10,076 nucleotides of DNA from Pedobacter sp. UBA1654 (GCA_002320935.1 DCLG01000077.1:29625-39700); one strand, 5' to 3'. Numbered from the stretch's first letter, positions 1 to 6,424 are shown. Notes: generated by a model from the sequence alone, not told the origin. Program-made: numbers and translations.

Positions 1-111
1 TGGGAAGTTCACAACAAAGGAAAATGCTCTGTTTTAGAGGGGTCTTATACCGAAATGGAGATCTACAGAAAGATTCTTCAACAGGAAGGTTTGACGGTAA
101 CAGTAGATTAA
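1..111 (+). CDS. clpS: Probable ClpS adaptor, C-terminal fragment
   Basis: An open frame enters from the left edge and ends at a TAA at 109-111, giving 36 residues beginning WEVHNKGKCSV and ending in LTVTVD. The pattern VHxxGKCxVxxGSxxEM followed by LxxEGLTVxV resembles the end of the ClpS core fold as it appears in Bacteroidota. ClpS is a small cytosolic adaptor that delivers N-degron substrates to the ClpAP or ClpCP protease. The substrate-binding residues of ClpS lie upstream of the window, so they cannot be checked. No other gene seems joined to it: a 136-bp AT-rich gap follows. The call rests on remembered family pattern over a short fragment and is therefore moderate. Confidence 0.6.
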   Translation, partial: WEVHNKGKCSVLEGSYTEMEIYRKILQQEGLTVTVD

Positions 112-203
112 ATTTTCTTTTTACTAACAAGAATATTACCTGAATAAGGGTCTTTAATGCTGTAATAAAATAGTTACCCTTCTGTTATTAAACTTAACCA
201 CCG

Positions 204-211
204 TTACTTTG
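204..211 (+). promoter_or_regulatory. Weak -7-like element for the receptor gene
   Basis: TTACTTTG at 204-211 matches the Bacteroidota -7 consensus TAnnTTTG at all but one fixed position and lies 36 bp before the receptor ATG. No convincing -33 TTTG was found 19-21 bp upstream, so this is only a candidate. The rest of the 112-247 gap is AT-rich. It contains a loose AAGGGT/ACCCTT inverted repeat (146-151 and 176-181) with a 24-nt loop, too weak to call a terminator for the gene before it. Confidence 0.25.
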
Positions 212-247
212 TCAACCCTTTTAAAGACAAGATAAAGTACCGTTTAA

Positions 248-2737
248 ATGAAGAAGTTCTTATACCATTTTTTGCTATTAACCTTTACCCTTTCGGCAGC
301 AATGCCAGACACCTTTGCTCAGACCGGCGGCAGCGCTCAAATCAACGCGAAGGTTGTTGATGCCAGCAATAACGAAGCGGTGCCATTTGCAACCGCAGTT
401 GTACTGAACAGCCAGACAAAAGCTACCGTCCGTGCAGGACAAACAGATATGGAAGGTAACCTATCCATCAAAAATCTTCCGGCGGGCACATATACCTTCA
501 AGATCAGTTATGTAGGCTTTCAGACCATGGTACGCGATGTGATCACACTTGCAAACAACCAGGTGCTAAGCCTTGGAACCATCAAAATGAAGGGATCTAA
601 AGGAACAGAACTGAATGAAGTTGTTATTCAAGGTGAAAAAGCAGCCATGCAGCTTGGTATCGACAAGAAAGTATTCTCTGTAGACAAGAGTCTAGTGAGT
701 GAAGGCGGTACAGCAACAGACCTTTTGGCCAATGTTCCATCTGTTCAAACCGATATGGACGGCAATGTGAGTTTACGAGGATCTTCGGGTGTACGCGTGC
801 TCATTGACGGTAAACCATCCCTTATTGGTGGTGGCGATGTCTCTGTAATTCTGCAGTCTATACCTGCAAGCTCCATCGAAAGTGTGGAGGTTATTACCAA
901 CCCGAGCTCCAAATATGATGCTGAAGGCCAATCCGGTATCATCAACATTGTGCTAAAGAAAAATAGCAAGCTGGGCTTGAACGGAAATGTGGCGCTTACT
1001 GCCGGAAATCGCGAAAACTATAATGCAAATACGAGCCTCAGCTTCCAGAACAACAATGTGAACCTTTTTGGTAATTACAGCTACCGCTCCGGAAACAGGT
1101 ACGGCGGTGGATTCAACAATATTCAATATTTAAACCCTGCTATTGGAGGTACCGTATTAGCTAATCAGAATACCGATTCGAGATCACACGATCAGGGCCA
1201 TAATGTTAAGGCTGGTATCGACTATACCCTGGCGCCCAAAAGCATTGCAAGTTTCTCAGCCGGGTTCAACATGAGAGACAACGACCGAAGGGAAATGTTG
1301 TTTATCAACCAGTTTAATGCGAACAGTGCACCGGTTAAGTTAAGCAACAGACGTAATGATAATGATGGCAAGGGCAATAGTTTCGACCTGAACCTGGACT
1401 TTGTACAGAAATTTAATAAGCCCAAAGAGGAGTTAAGTTTTAACATGAACTACTCGGAAGGTAACAATGATAACTACCAGTTTTATAATACTGATATCTA
1501 CTTTCAAACTGCGCAAAACGCGAACAACTTACTGTTAGAGCGTAACCTGAGAGACGGCTGGAACCGAAACTACAACATCCAGGCAGATTATGTACGTCCT
1601 GTTGGTACAGCCGGCCGTATTGAAGCAGGATACCGTTCGCAGTTCAGAGATTCGAGAAGTGCTACTGATGCGAGTACCTTTTTAGATTCGCTGGATGCAT
1701 TTCAGACAAACTTTCTGGTATCAAATGAATTTGAAAGTGCTGAACAAATCCATGCTTTATACCTGAACTACCAGAACCAGATCGGCAACTTCGGTTACCA
1801 GCTTGGATTGAGAGGTGAAGACGCGGTGTTAAATACGACATCCGGCAGATTTGAAGAAAGTGGCGGCACGATATTCTCACCAGGCAAAATTGCTTATACC
1901 AGGTTATACCCTAGTGTTTTCTTAAGTCAGAAACTTAAGCATGAACAGCAAGTACAGTTAAGCTATACCCGTCGTGTAAACCGCCCAAGAGGCTGGGACA
2001 CCAACCCCTTCCTGGATATTTCAGAGCCATTGAACTGGAATCAGGGTAATCCGAATCTTAGACCCGAGGACGTGCATGCGTTTGAGTTGGGCTATAGTAA
2101 GTACTTTAAGAAAATATCCATCATCAGTTCACTTTATTTCCGCCAGACCAATGATCTTATTCAGCGCGTGCGTTCAGAGCCTAATGCCGAAGGGGTGACC
2201 ATCTCTACCCCGCGAAACTTGACACGTAATACTGCCAGTGGATTGGAGTTGATTGGCCGTGTGGATGTAGCTAAACTATGGAACTTTACTGCAAACGTGA
2301 ACATGTTCCAAAGTAAAATTGAAGGTGCACCGGAGTATGACATTTTGGAGCGCTCTGGTTTTACCTGGAATGCCAACCTGACCAACAACTTCAATCTGCC
2401 ATACAACATTACAATGCAGCTAAGAGCAGATTACCGTGCGCCGGAAGTGATGGCACAGGGTAAACGTAACGCCATGTTCGGCGTAGATGCTGGTGCGAAG
2501 TACGACTTTAAAGACAAGAAGTCATCACTGAGCTTAAATGTCAGGGATGTTTTCAGCACCAGAAGATGGAGCATGACTACCGAAGCTAATAACACCGTCA
2601 TAGATTTTGAAAGATATATGCAAGGTAGAATGGCGAACCTGACTTATTCATACCGTTTCGGCAAAACAACTTTTACTGCTAAAAAGCCGAAAAGAGATCA
2701 GGAGCAGCGCGGTGGCGATGACGAGCAACAGTTCTAA
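248..2737 (+). CDS. TonB-dependent receptor-like outer-membrane beta-barrel protein
   Basis: This 829-residue protein should form an outer-membrane barrel that imports an unknown ligand using TonB energy. Residues 1-25 are a Sec signal peptide ending in DTFAQ. Residues about 31-113 form a carboxypeptidase-regulatory-like beta-sandwich (NNEAVPFATAVV, then GNLSIKNLPAGTYTFKISYVG). A plug domain follows at about 150-237, with LLANVPSVQTDMDGNVSLRG, VLIDGKP, and SSIESVEVITNPSSKYDAEG. From about 240 to the end come alternating aromatic beta strands. RVNRPRGWDTNPF and WNQGNPNLRPEDVHAFELGY are typical of the Bacteroidota outer-membrane beta-barrel family (OMP_b-brl_3-like). The end is a charged tail finishing in Phe. 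There is no SusD partner or sigma/anti-sigma pair beside it, so it is not part of a polysaccharide utilisation locus visible here, and the substrate cannot be inferred. A strong terminator follows, so it appears monocistronic. Confidence 0.9.
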   Translation: MKKFLYHFLLLTFTLSAAMPDTFAQTGGSAQINAKVVDASNNEAVPFATAVVLNSQTKATVRAGQTDMEGNLSIKNLPAGTYTFKISYVGFQTMVRDVITLANNQVLSLGTIKMKGSKGTELNEVVIQGEKAAMQLGIDKKVFSVDKSLVSEGGTATDLLANVPSVQTDMDGNVSLRGSSGVRVLIDGKPSLIGGGDVSVILQSIPASSIESVEVITNPSSKYDAEGQSGIINIVLKKNSKLGLNGNVALTAGNRENYNANTSLSFQNNNVNLFGNYSYRSGNRYGGGFNNIQYLNPAIGGTVLANQNTDSRSHDQGHNVKAGIDYTLAPKSIASFSAGFNMRDNDRREMLFINQFNANSAPVKLSNRRNDNDGKGNSFDLNLDFVQKFNKPKEELSFNMNYSEGNNDNYQFYNTDIYFQTAQNANNLLLERNLRDGWNRNYNIQADYVRPVGTAGRIEAGYRSQFRDSRSATDASTFLDSLDAFQTNFLVSNEFESAEQIHALYLNYQNQIGNFGYQLGLRGEDAVLNTTSGRFEESGGTIFSPGKIAYTRLYPSVFLSQKLKHEQQVQLSYTRRVNRPRGWDTNPFLDISEPLNWNQGNPNLRPEDVHAFELGYSKYFKKISIISSLYFRQTNDLIQRVRSEPNAEGVTISTPRNLTRNTASGLELIGRVDVAKLWNFTANVNMFQSKIEGAPEYDILERSGFTWNANLTNNFNLPYNITMQLRADYRAPEVMAQGKRNAMFGVDAGAKYDFKDKKSSLSLNVRDVFSTRRWSMTTEANNTVIDFERYMQGRMANLTYSYRFGKTTFTAKKPKRDQEQRGGDDEQQF

Positions 2738-2765
2738 ACCTTGAACCCGATAAATTGAGCATACC

Positions 2766-2795
2766 AAAAGCCTGCATCCTTGATGCGGGCTTTTT
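2766..2795 (+). terminator. Intrinsic terminator of the receptor gene
   Basis: A 13-bp stem pairs 2766-2778 with 2782-2794 (one G-U pair, at 2773/2787) around a 3-nt loop. The descending arm runs into TTTTT at 2791-2795. It starts 28 bp after the receptor stop codon. The A-tract on the left arm could also give some termination on the opposite strand. Confidence 0.88.
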
Positions 2796-2809
2796 GATTT
2801 TGTATCTTG
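2780..2809 (+). promoter_or_regulatory. Candidate promoter of the NUDIX/acyltransferase unit
   Basis: TTG at 2780-2782 and TATCTTG at 2803-2809 are separated by 20 nt. This spacing fits the Bacteroidota -33/-7 arrangement, although the -7 box lacks one T of TAnnTTTG. The -33 element falls in the loop of the preceding terminator. The -7 box ends only 4 bp before the ATG at 2814, so a transcript from it would be leaderless or nearly so. Assigned by consensus only. Confidence 0.4.
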
Positions 2810-2813
2810 CGGC

Positions 2814-3368
2814 ATGGAAGAAACAAACCCATGGACCATCACCGGGCAGCGCCAGGTATACGATAACAATTGGATCGGTCTAACCGAGTTTGATGTAATT
2901 AATGGCTCCGGAGGCAAAGGAATCTATGGAAAAGTACATTTCAAGAACATCGCCATTGGCATTGTAGCCCTCGATGAACAATACAACACCTGGCTGGTTG
3001 GACAGCACCGCTTCCCCTTGGATGCTTATAGCTGGGAAATACCCGAAGGTGGCGGTCCACTGAACCAGCAGCCACTTGACAGTGCTAAACGTGAATTACT
3101 GGAAGAAACAGGCATGACGGCCACGAACTGGCGGGAAATACAGCGTATGCACCTGTCTAACTCAGTAAGCGACGAACAGGCTGTTATTTATGTGGCAACT
3201 GGTTTGACCATGGGCGAAGCACAGCCTGAAGAAACAGAACAGCTCACCCTTCGTAAACTGCCCTTCAAAGATGCCTTTAATATGGTAATGAGTGGCGAGA
3301 TCACCGACAGCATGAGCGTTGCAGGCATCATGAAAACCTATATTCTGATCCAGGAAGGAACAGTTTAA
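2814..3368 (+). CDS. NUDIX hydrolase, ADP-ribose/NDP-sugar pyrophosphatase-like
   Basis: The 184-residue cytosolic protein has the NUDIX box at residues 79-101: G79-x5-Q85-x7-R93-E94-L-L-E97-E98-T-G100-M101. The metal-binding core RELLEETG is intact, but the first conserved Glu of the box (Gx5E) is Gln85. The segment QHRFPLDAYSWEIPEGG before the box and the acidic QPEETEQL stretch (137-144) resemble ADP-ribose and nucleoside-diphosphate-sugar pyrophosphatases, which split a diphosphate linkage to give a nucleoside monophosphate and a sugar phosphate. After the box, LSNSVSDEQA takes the place where classical ADP-ribose enzymes have a conserved proline, so the precise substrate is open. The next gene starts 17 nt after its stop codon on the same strand, implying co-transcription. 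The start is fixed by the ATG directly after the promoter-like TATCTTG. Confidence 0.85.
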   Translation: MEETNPWTITGQRQVYDNNWIGLTEFDVINGSGGKGIYGKVHFKNIAIGIVALDEQYNTWLVGQHRFPLDAYSWEIPEGGGPLNQQPLDSAKRELLEETGMTATNWREIQRMHLSNSVSDEQAVIYVATGLTMGEAQPEETEQLTLRKLPFKDAFNMVMSGEITDSMSVAGIMKTYILIQEGTV

Positions 3369-3385
3369 ATCATACAGCCACTAAC

Positions 3386-4132
3386 ATGAACAAAATACTG
3401 GGTTATATTCTATCCCCAATCTTCTACCTCTTCTTTAGCTTATCCTTAGTGATCTTTCACCCTATACAATGGATCTGTCACCGTTGGTTCGGCTATGAAG
3501 CACACAAAAAATCAGTAGATTACCTGAACTTTTTTCTACAATACTGTCAGATCTTCCTGGGATCTTCCTTAACGTTCAGGAACGAGCAGGATCTGCCTGC
3601 AGGCGTACCCAAAATCTTCATTGCCAACCACCAGAGCATGTACGATATACCGGCTTTCTTCTGGCACCTGCGCAAACATCACGTAAAGTTCATATCGAAG
3701 ATCGAGCTGACCAAAGGTATTCCTTCCATTTCTTTTAACTTAAAGTATGGCGGTGGTGCAAACATCGACCGTAAAGATACCAAGCAAGCGGCCGTAGAAA
3801 TCATCAAACTGGGACGTCGATTAAAAGAGCATAACTGGTCGGCCGTAATTTTTCCTGAAGGTACCCGCGCTAAAGACGGCAAACTGAAGCCCTTCAAGGT
3901 TGGAGGTATTGCCACCCTGCTAAAAGCTGCACCGCATGCCATGGTGGTTCCGGTAGCTATCGAAAACTCCTGGAAAATCGTGCAATATGGTTCTTTCCCT
4001 TTGAGTGTCGGAGAAAAATTACGATGGACCGTTTTAAAGCCCATAGACATCGCGGGCAAATCACCAGAAGAGATTACCCGTGAAGCAGAAGAAGCGATCC
4101 ACAGCGTGCTTAAACAGCCGCTGGTAGATTAA
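3386..4132 (+). CDS. plsC: Lysophospholipid acyltransferase, PlsC family (probable 1-acylglycerol-3-phosphate acyltransferase)
   Basis: The 248-residue protein likely transfers an acyl chain to the sn-2 position of 1-acylglycerol-3-phosphate, producing phosphatidic acid at the inner membrane. Residues 5-30 are strongly hydrophobic, consistent with membrane association. The catalytic NHx4D motif is N81-H82-Q-S-M-Y-D87. The block GGGANIDRKD lies at 122-131, and FPEGTR, which helps bind the glycerol phosphate, at 156-161, followed by KPFKVG. A final block, VVPVAIENS, is at 187-195. All four family blocks are present and the length is usual. The NUDIX gene ends 17 nt upstream. The stop codon TAA (4130-4132) overlaps the stop of the convergent response-regulator gene, leaving no room for a terminator between them. 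The acyltransferase class is secure; the exact acceptor is inferred, since other family members use different lysophospholipids or ornithine lipids. Confidence 0.88.
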   Translation: MNKILGYILSPIFYLFFSLSLVIFHPIQWICHRWFGYEAHKKSVDYLNFFLQYCQIFLGSSLTFRNEQDLPAGVPKIFIANHQSMYDIPAFFWHLRKHHVKFISKIELTKGIPSISFNLKYGGGANIDRKDTKQAAVEIIKLGRRLKEHNWSAVIFPEGTRAKDGKLKPFKVGGIATLLKAAPHAMVVPVAIENSWKIVQYGSFPLSVGEKLRWTVLKPIDIAGKSPEEITREAEEAIHSVLKQPLVD

Positions 4133-4878
4133 ATATTGTTCCCCTCTATACGGCGGAAGAACTCATCACGATAGGTATCTCCTACAGGGATCATTTTACC
4201 GCAAATGGTAATTCTGCTGCGTTCAATGCTTTCGATCTTGTCTAAAGATATGATGTACGATTTGTGCACCCTGATGAACTGTGAGGAAGGCAGCGTCTCT
4301 TCCATCTTTTTCATGTTCTGGAGGGTAATCACTCGTTCAGTTTTAGTATAGATCGAGATGTAATCTTTTAAGCCTTCAATGTAAAGGACATCATCAAGCT
4401 CAATCTTTTGAATCTTATGCTCCGTTTTCACGAAAATGAAATCCTGCACGGGTTGTACAACCTTGGGTTTCGGCGCTTCTTTAACCACGGGCTGAACTGG
4501 GGCGGCATAATCTTTCACTTTAACCAGGTTGTGCACCTTCTCTACCGCTTTGTAAAAGCGATCAAAGGCAATTGGCTTCAGCAGGTAGTCGGAAACATTA
4601 AGGTCGTAGCTTTCCAGTGCATACTGGGAGTAAGCGGTGGTTAAAATGAAGTTGGCTTTACCGCCTGCTATTTTCAGGAACTGAATACCGGTAAGTTCAG
4701 GCATTTGGATATCAAGAAATACAAGATCTATACCTCCGGCCTGTACAAGCTGCAAGGCTTCAATAGCGTTTTCAGTTCTTTTTACGAGCTCCAGAAAAGG
4801 CACTTTAGAGACATAGTCTTCGATTATATCTAGCGCCAGTGGCTCATCATCAACGGCAATACACTTCAGTTTTATCAT
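4129..4878 (-). CDS. LytTR-family response regulator
   Basis: The 249-residue protein joins an N-terminal receiver to a C-terminal LytTR DNA-binding domain. In the receiver (about 4-120) the acidic pair is D10-D11 (AVDDEPLA), the phosphoacceptor D56 (LVFLDIQMP), the switch Thr T80/T81 (ILTTAYSQYALE) and the invariant Lys K101 (DYLLKPI). A Pro/Lys/Val-rich linker spans about 123-145. The LytTR domain, about 147-245, contains DVLYIEGLKDYISIYT, LPSSQFIRVHKSYIISLDKIESIE and the closing IPVGDTYRDEFFRRI. It should be phosphorylated by the kinase encoded just upstream, with which it shares a 4-nt ATGA overlap suggesting translational coupling. LytTR proteins bind paired direct repeats; a fitting pair lies at 6040-6069 in front of the small peptide gene. 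The stop codon overlaps that of the acyltransferase gene. Confidence 0.95.
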   Translation of the reverse strand: MIKLKCIAVDDEPLALDIIEDYVSKVPFLELVKRTENAIEALQLVQAGGIDLVFLDIQMPELTGIQFLKIAGGKANFILTTAYSQYALESYDLNVSDYLLKPIAFDRFYKAVEKVHNLVKVKDYAAPVQPVVKEAPKPKVVQPVQDFIFVKTEHKIQKIELDDVLYIEGLKDYISIYTKTERVITLQNMKKMEETLPSSQFIRVHKSYIISLDKIESIERSRITICGKMIPVGDTYRDEFFRRIEGNNI

Positions 4879-5909
4879 ATATCAAGCATTAATTCGCTGG
4901 TATAATGGGTAGTCGAATTTACAATATTTAATTTATATCTGCCTGGGTAAAGCAGCTGCAAACGCCTTTCAACGTTACTTAAGCCCACCCCGCCCATCTC
5001 ATCTTTGTTGTGGTTGTGCTTCTTGTTGGTGATACTGAAATGCAGAATCTTCTTGTTGGCAATGATGTTAATCTTAATCGGATCATTCGGATCATTGGCC
5101 ACACCATGTTTAAAAGCATTCTCAACGAAAGAGATTAAAATGAGCGGCACAATCTTTTGCCCATCTATCTCACCATTTAAGGAAAATTCTACAGCAGCGC
5201 CGTCTTTAAAACGCAACTTCTGCAACTCTATATAGCTCTGCAGGTATTCAATTTCTTTGCTTAGCGATACCCAGCCATCGTTACTTTCGTAAATCATGTA
5301 GCGCATGATCTCAGAGAGCTTAAGAACTGCATCGGCAGTTTTGTCCGACTTCTGGTAAGCCAGGGAGTAGATGTTATTTAAAGAATTAAACAGGAAATGT
5401 GGGTTGAGCTGCGATTTAAGAAACTGCAGTTCCATATCTTTTTTCTCCGTTTCCAAATGGCGATTTACACGCTCATTGGCAAACCAGTCTACCGCAAACT
5501 TGAGCAAACAACTGATTACCACAAAAAAGCCAGACATGAAAATGGCTTTGACTATATAACTTGGAATGCGCTCATAAACCTTCTGATTCGTTGCCTCATT
5601 GGTATACGTAAGAATGATATCGCTGTTTAAGGTTGCAATAACTGTCTTTAACGCACACATCACTACAATCAACGTTGTAATAGAGAAGATGTACAACCAG
5701 TATTGCTTACGCACCTTAATAAGCTGAGGAATGAGCAGCGTGTAGTTGATGTAAAATATGGATACGTTGATGACACCATAATAGCCGAAAGTGACCAGCA
5801 GTTGATAGCCAGACAATGGTGTTTTGGAATACAGGATGGCCAGGGTACAAAGGGTTGTGATGAACAACCAGAAAAGAACATTGACAATGAATGATCCTTT
5901 ATTTTCCAT
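4875..5909 (-). CDS. Sensor histidine kinase, LytS/YehU (His_kinase) family
   Basis: The 344-residue inner-membrane kinase has four predicted membrane segments at about 10-27, 36-60, 70-92 and 117-140, with little extracytoplasmic sequence (the longest part is about 93-116). A signal sensed within or at the membrane is therefore likelier than one bound by a large external domain. A short coiled linker (145-165) leads to the phosphoacceptor block LKSQLNPHFLFNSLNN with His171. The ATPase part shows the N-box FVENAFKHG (N264) and the glycine box GGVGLSNVERRL (306-317). All residues needed for kinase activity appear present. It heads the operon and overlaps the response-regulator start by 4 nt. 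The ATG at 5907-5909 is chosen because the first membrane segment follows at once. The signal is unknown. Confidence 0.94.
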   Translation of the reverse strand: MENKGSFIVNVLFWLFITTLCTLAILYSKTPLSGYQLLVTFGYYGVINVSIFYINYTLLIPQLIKVRKQYWLYIFSITTLIVVMCALKTVIATLNSDIILTYTNEATNQKVYERIPSYIVKAIFMSGFFVVISCLLKFAVDWFANERVNRHLETEKKDMELQFLKSQLNPHFLFNSLNNIYSLAYQKSDKTADAVLKLSEIMRYMIYESNDGWVSLSKEIEYLQSYIELQKLRFKDGAAVEFSLNGEIDGQKIVPLILISFVENAFKHGVANDPNDPIKINIIANKKILHFSITNKKHNHNKDEMGGVGLSNVERRLQLLYPGRYKLNIVNSTTHYTSELMLDI

Positions 5910-5933
5910 TCAGCTTACATTTATAATTAGATC

Positions 5934-5941
5934 CAAAGTAA
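5934..5941 (-). promoter_or_regulatory. Candidate -7 element for the kinase/regulator operon
   Basis: Read on the minus strand the sequence is TTACTTTG, one mismatch from TAnnTTTG and identical to the element proposed before the receptor gene. It lies 24 bp upstream of the kinase ATG, which would give a leader of roughly 15-20 nt. No clear -33 TTTG is seen at the right distance, so the call is tentative. Confidence 0.3.
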
Positions 5942-5980
5942 AAAAACTATCAGCTGAAGGAATTTTCATTCGACGAACGG

Positions 5981-6011
5981 CCGATTTTTTTCTACCAACG
6001 GGTAAAATCGG
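5981..6011. repeat. Inverted repeat in the divergent intergenic region
   Basis: CCGATTTT (5981-5988) and AAAATCGG (6004-6011) are perfect 8-bp arms. Within the 15-bp spacer, TACC (5993-5996) pairs with GGTA (6001-6004, sharing one base with the outer arm), adding symmetry about the same centre. It lies about 40 bp upstream of the candidate kinase -7 element and 119 bp upstream of the peptide gene. It could be an operator or an RNA hairpin; no long T-run follows on either strand, so a terminator role is unlikely. Confidence 0.55.
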
Positions 6012-6039
6012 TTATTTTCTTCAAAACTATTCAATATTG

Positions 6040-6069
6040 CCATTGGTCGAGAATTAATTCCGCTTGGTC
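6040..6069 (+). promoter_or_regulatory. Candidate LytTR-regulator binding site (paired direct repeats)
   Basis: CCATTGGTC (6040-6048) and CGCTTGGTC (6061-6069) agree at 7 of 9 positions and are separated by exactly 12 bp, a 21-bp period of two helical turns. Known LytTR regulators such as AgrA, YpdB and BtsR bind two short direct repeats about 11-13 bp apart, generally just upstream of the -35 region. The gap includes the perfect palindrome GAATTAATTC (6051-6060). The pair ends about 30 bp before the candidate -7 box of the small peptide gene. Binding by the neighbouring regulator is inferred from architecture and position, not from a known sequence consensus. Confidence 0.45.
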
Positions 6070-6071
6070 TA

Positions 6072-6101
6072 ACAGATTTTCACAGCCTGTTTTTAATCTG
6101 T
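6072..6101. repeat. Nested dyad upstream of the small peptide gene
   Basis: Outer arms ACAGATT (6072-6078) and AATCTGT (6095-6101) are perfect 7-bp inverted repeats. Inside them ACAG (6082-6085) and CTGT (6087-6090) form a second palindrome whose centre is within half a base of the outer one. The element starts 2 bp after the paired direct repeats and abuts the candidate -7 box. It could be a second operator or form a hairpin near the start of the transcript. Confidence 0.5.
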
Positions 6102-6108
6102 CAATTTG
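6101..6108 (+). promoter_or_regulatory. Candidate -7 element of the small peptide gene
   Basis: TCAATTTG differs from TAnnTTTG at one position and lies 21 bp before the ATG at 6130, leaving a leader of about 15 nt. No good -33 box is visible 19-21 bp upstream. That would suit a promoter needing an activator bound at the adjacent repeats, but it also lowers confidence in the call. Confidence 0.3.
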
Positions 6109-6129
6109 ATTCAACAAAACGATACAGAT

Positions 6130-6300
6130 ATGAAAAGGTTATCCAACATCTCGCCATTTATACTTTTACTAGTTCCTGTTTTCTTCATGATGATTTTGGC
6201 TTTTGCTGCTCCTGTAGCTTCAGAAGACCAGAACAATGATGTGGCTGTTAAAGCAAGCAAGGTAGAGGTTGTTAACGTGTCAAACGTCTTGAGTAAATAA
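6130..6300 (+). CDS. Small single-segment membrane or secreted peptide, unknown function
   Basis: The ATG at 6130 gives a 56-residue product. MKRLSN is a short basic N-terminus, residues about 8-28 (PFILLLVPVFFMMILAF) are a long hydrophobic helix, and the rest (APVASEDQNNDV, then KASKVEVVNVSNVLSK) is polar. It could be a membrane-anchored peptide or a precursor cleaved after the AAP/VAS region. An in-frame TTG at 6106 would add eight polar residues before the basic start and is less likely. I do not recognise the family. It is the first gene divergent from the kinase/LytTR operon and has the candidate LytTR repeats directly upstream, so it may be a regulated target or part of the same signalling unit; that is inference. 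A 9-bp stem-loop follows its stop codon. Confidence 0.65.
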   Translation: MKRLSNISPFILLLVPVFFMMILAFAAPVASEDQNNDVAVKASKVEVVNVSNVLSK

Positions 6301-6308
6301 GATGTCTG

Positions 6309-6336
6309 AATTGGCCTGTAGTACCTAAGGCTAATT
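6309..6336 (+). other. Stem-loop after the small peptide gene
   Basis: Bases 6309-6317 pair with 6328-6336 as a 9-bp stem with one G-U pair and a 10-nt loop. It begins 9 nt after the stop codon. There is no T-run after it, so it is not a canonical intrinsic terminator. It may stabilise the 3' end of a short mRNA or end transcription inefficiently. Confidence 0.4.
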
Positions 6337-6424
6337 GTTGCATGAAAGTGTAACAGGTAAAATTGTCGTGAGAACAATCTTATCAAATGGATTTAATCTA
6401 TCTTCAGTTGATAATTAAAAACAT

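Noticed and set aside
146..181. AAGGGT/ACCCTT inverted repeat as a terminator for the clpS-like gene
   Set aside because: Six-bp arms with a 24-nt loop and no T-run do not make a credible terminator.
248..2737. Polysaccharide utilisation (SusC/SusD) locus
   Set aside because: The receptor is shorter than typical SusC, belongs to the OMP_b-brl_3-like type, and has no SusD or glycoside hydrolase beside it.
3679..4059. 126-codon open frame on the minus strand inside the acyltransferase gene
   Set aside because: It lies wholly opposite a gene with all family motifs, has no recognisable domain, and reads as reverse-complement codons.
4408..4644. 78-codon plus-strand frame within the response-regulator gene
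   Set aside because: It is antisense to the linker and receiver of a clear LytTR regulator, with no motif or promoter of its own.
5371..5894. Several short plus-strand frames opposite the sensor kinase
   Set aside because: All overlap the complete kinase coding sequence, have compositions typical of antisense frames, and carry no family features.
6106..6129. Upstream TTG start extending the small peptide by eight residues
   Set aside because: It would put polar residues before the basic KR start of the hydrophobic segment, and it lies within the proposed -7 box region. The ATG at 6130 gives a standard membrane-targeting N-terminus.
6362..6378. ATTGT/ACAAT inverted repeat before the M28 gene as an operator
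   Set aside because: Five-bp arms with a 7-bp spacer in AT-rich DNA are expected by chance, and nothing else marks the site.
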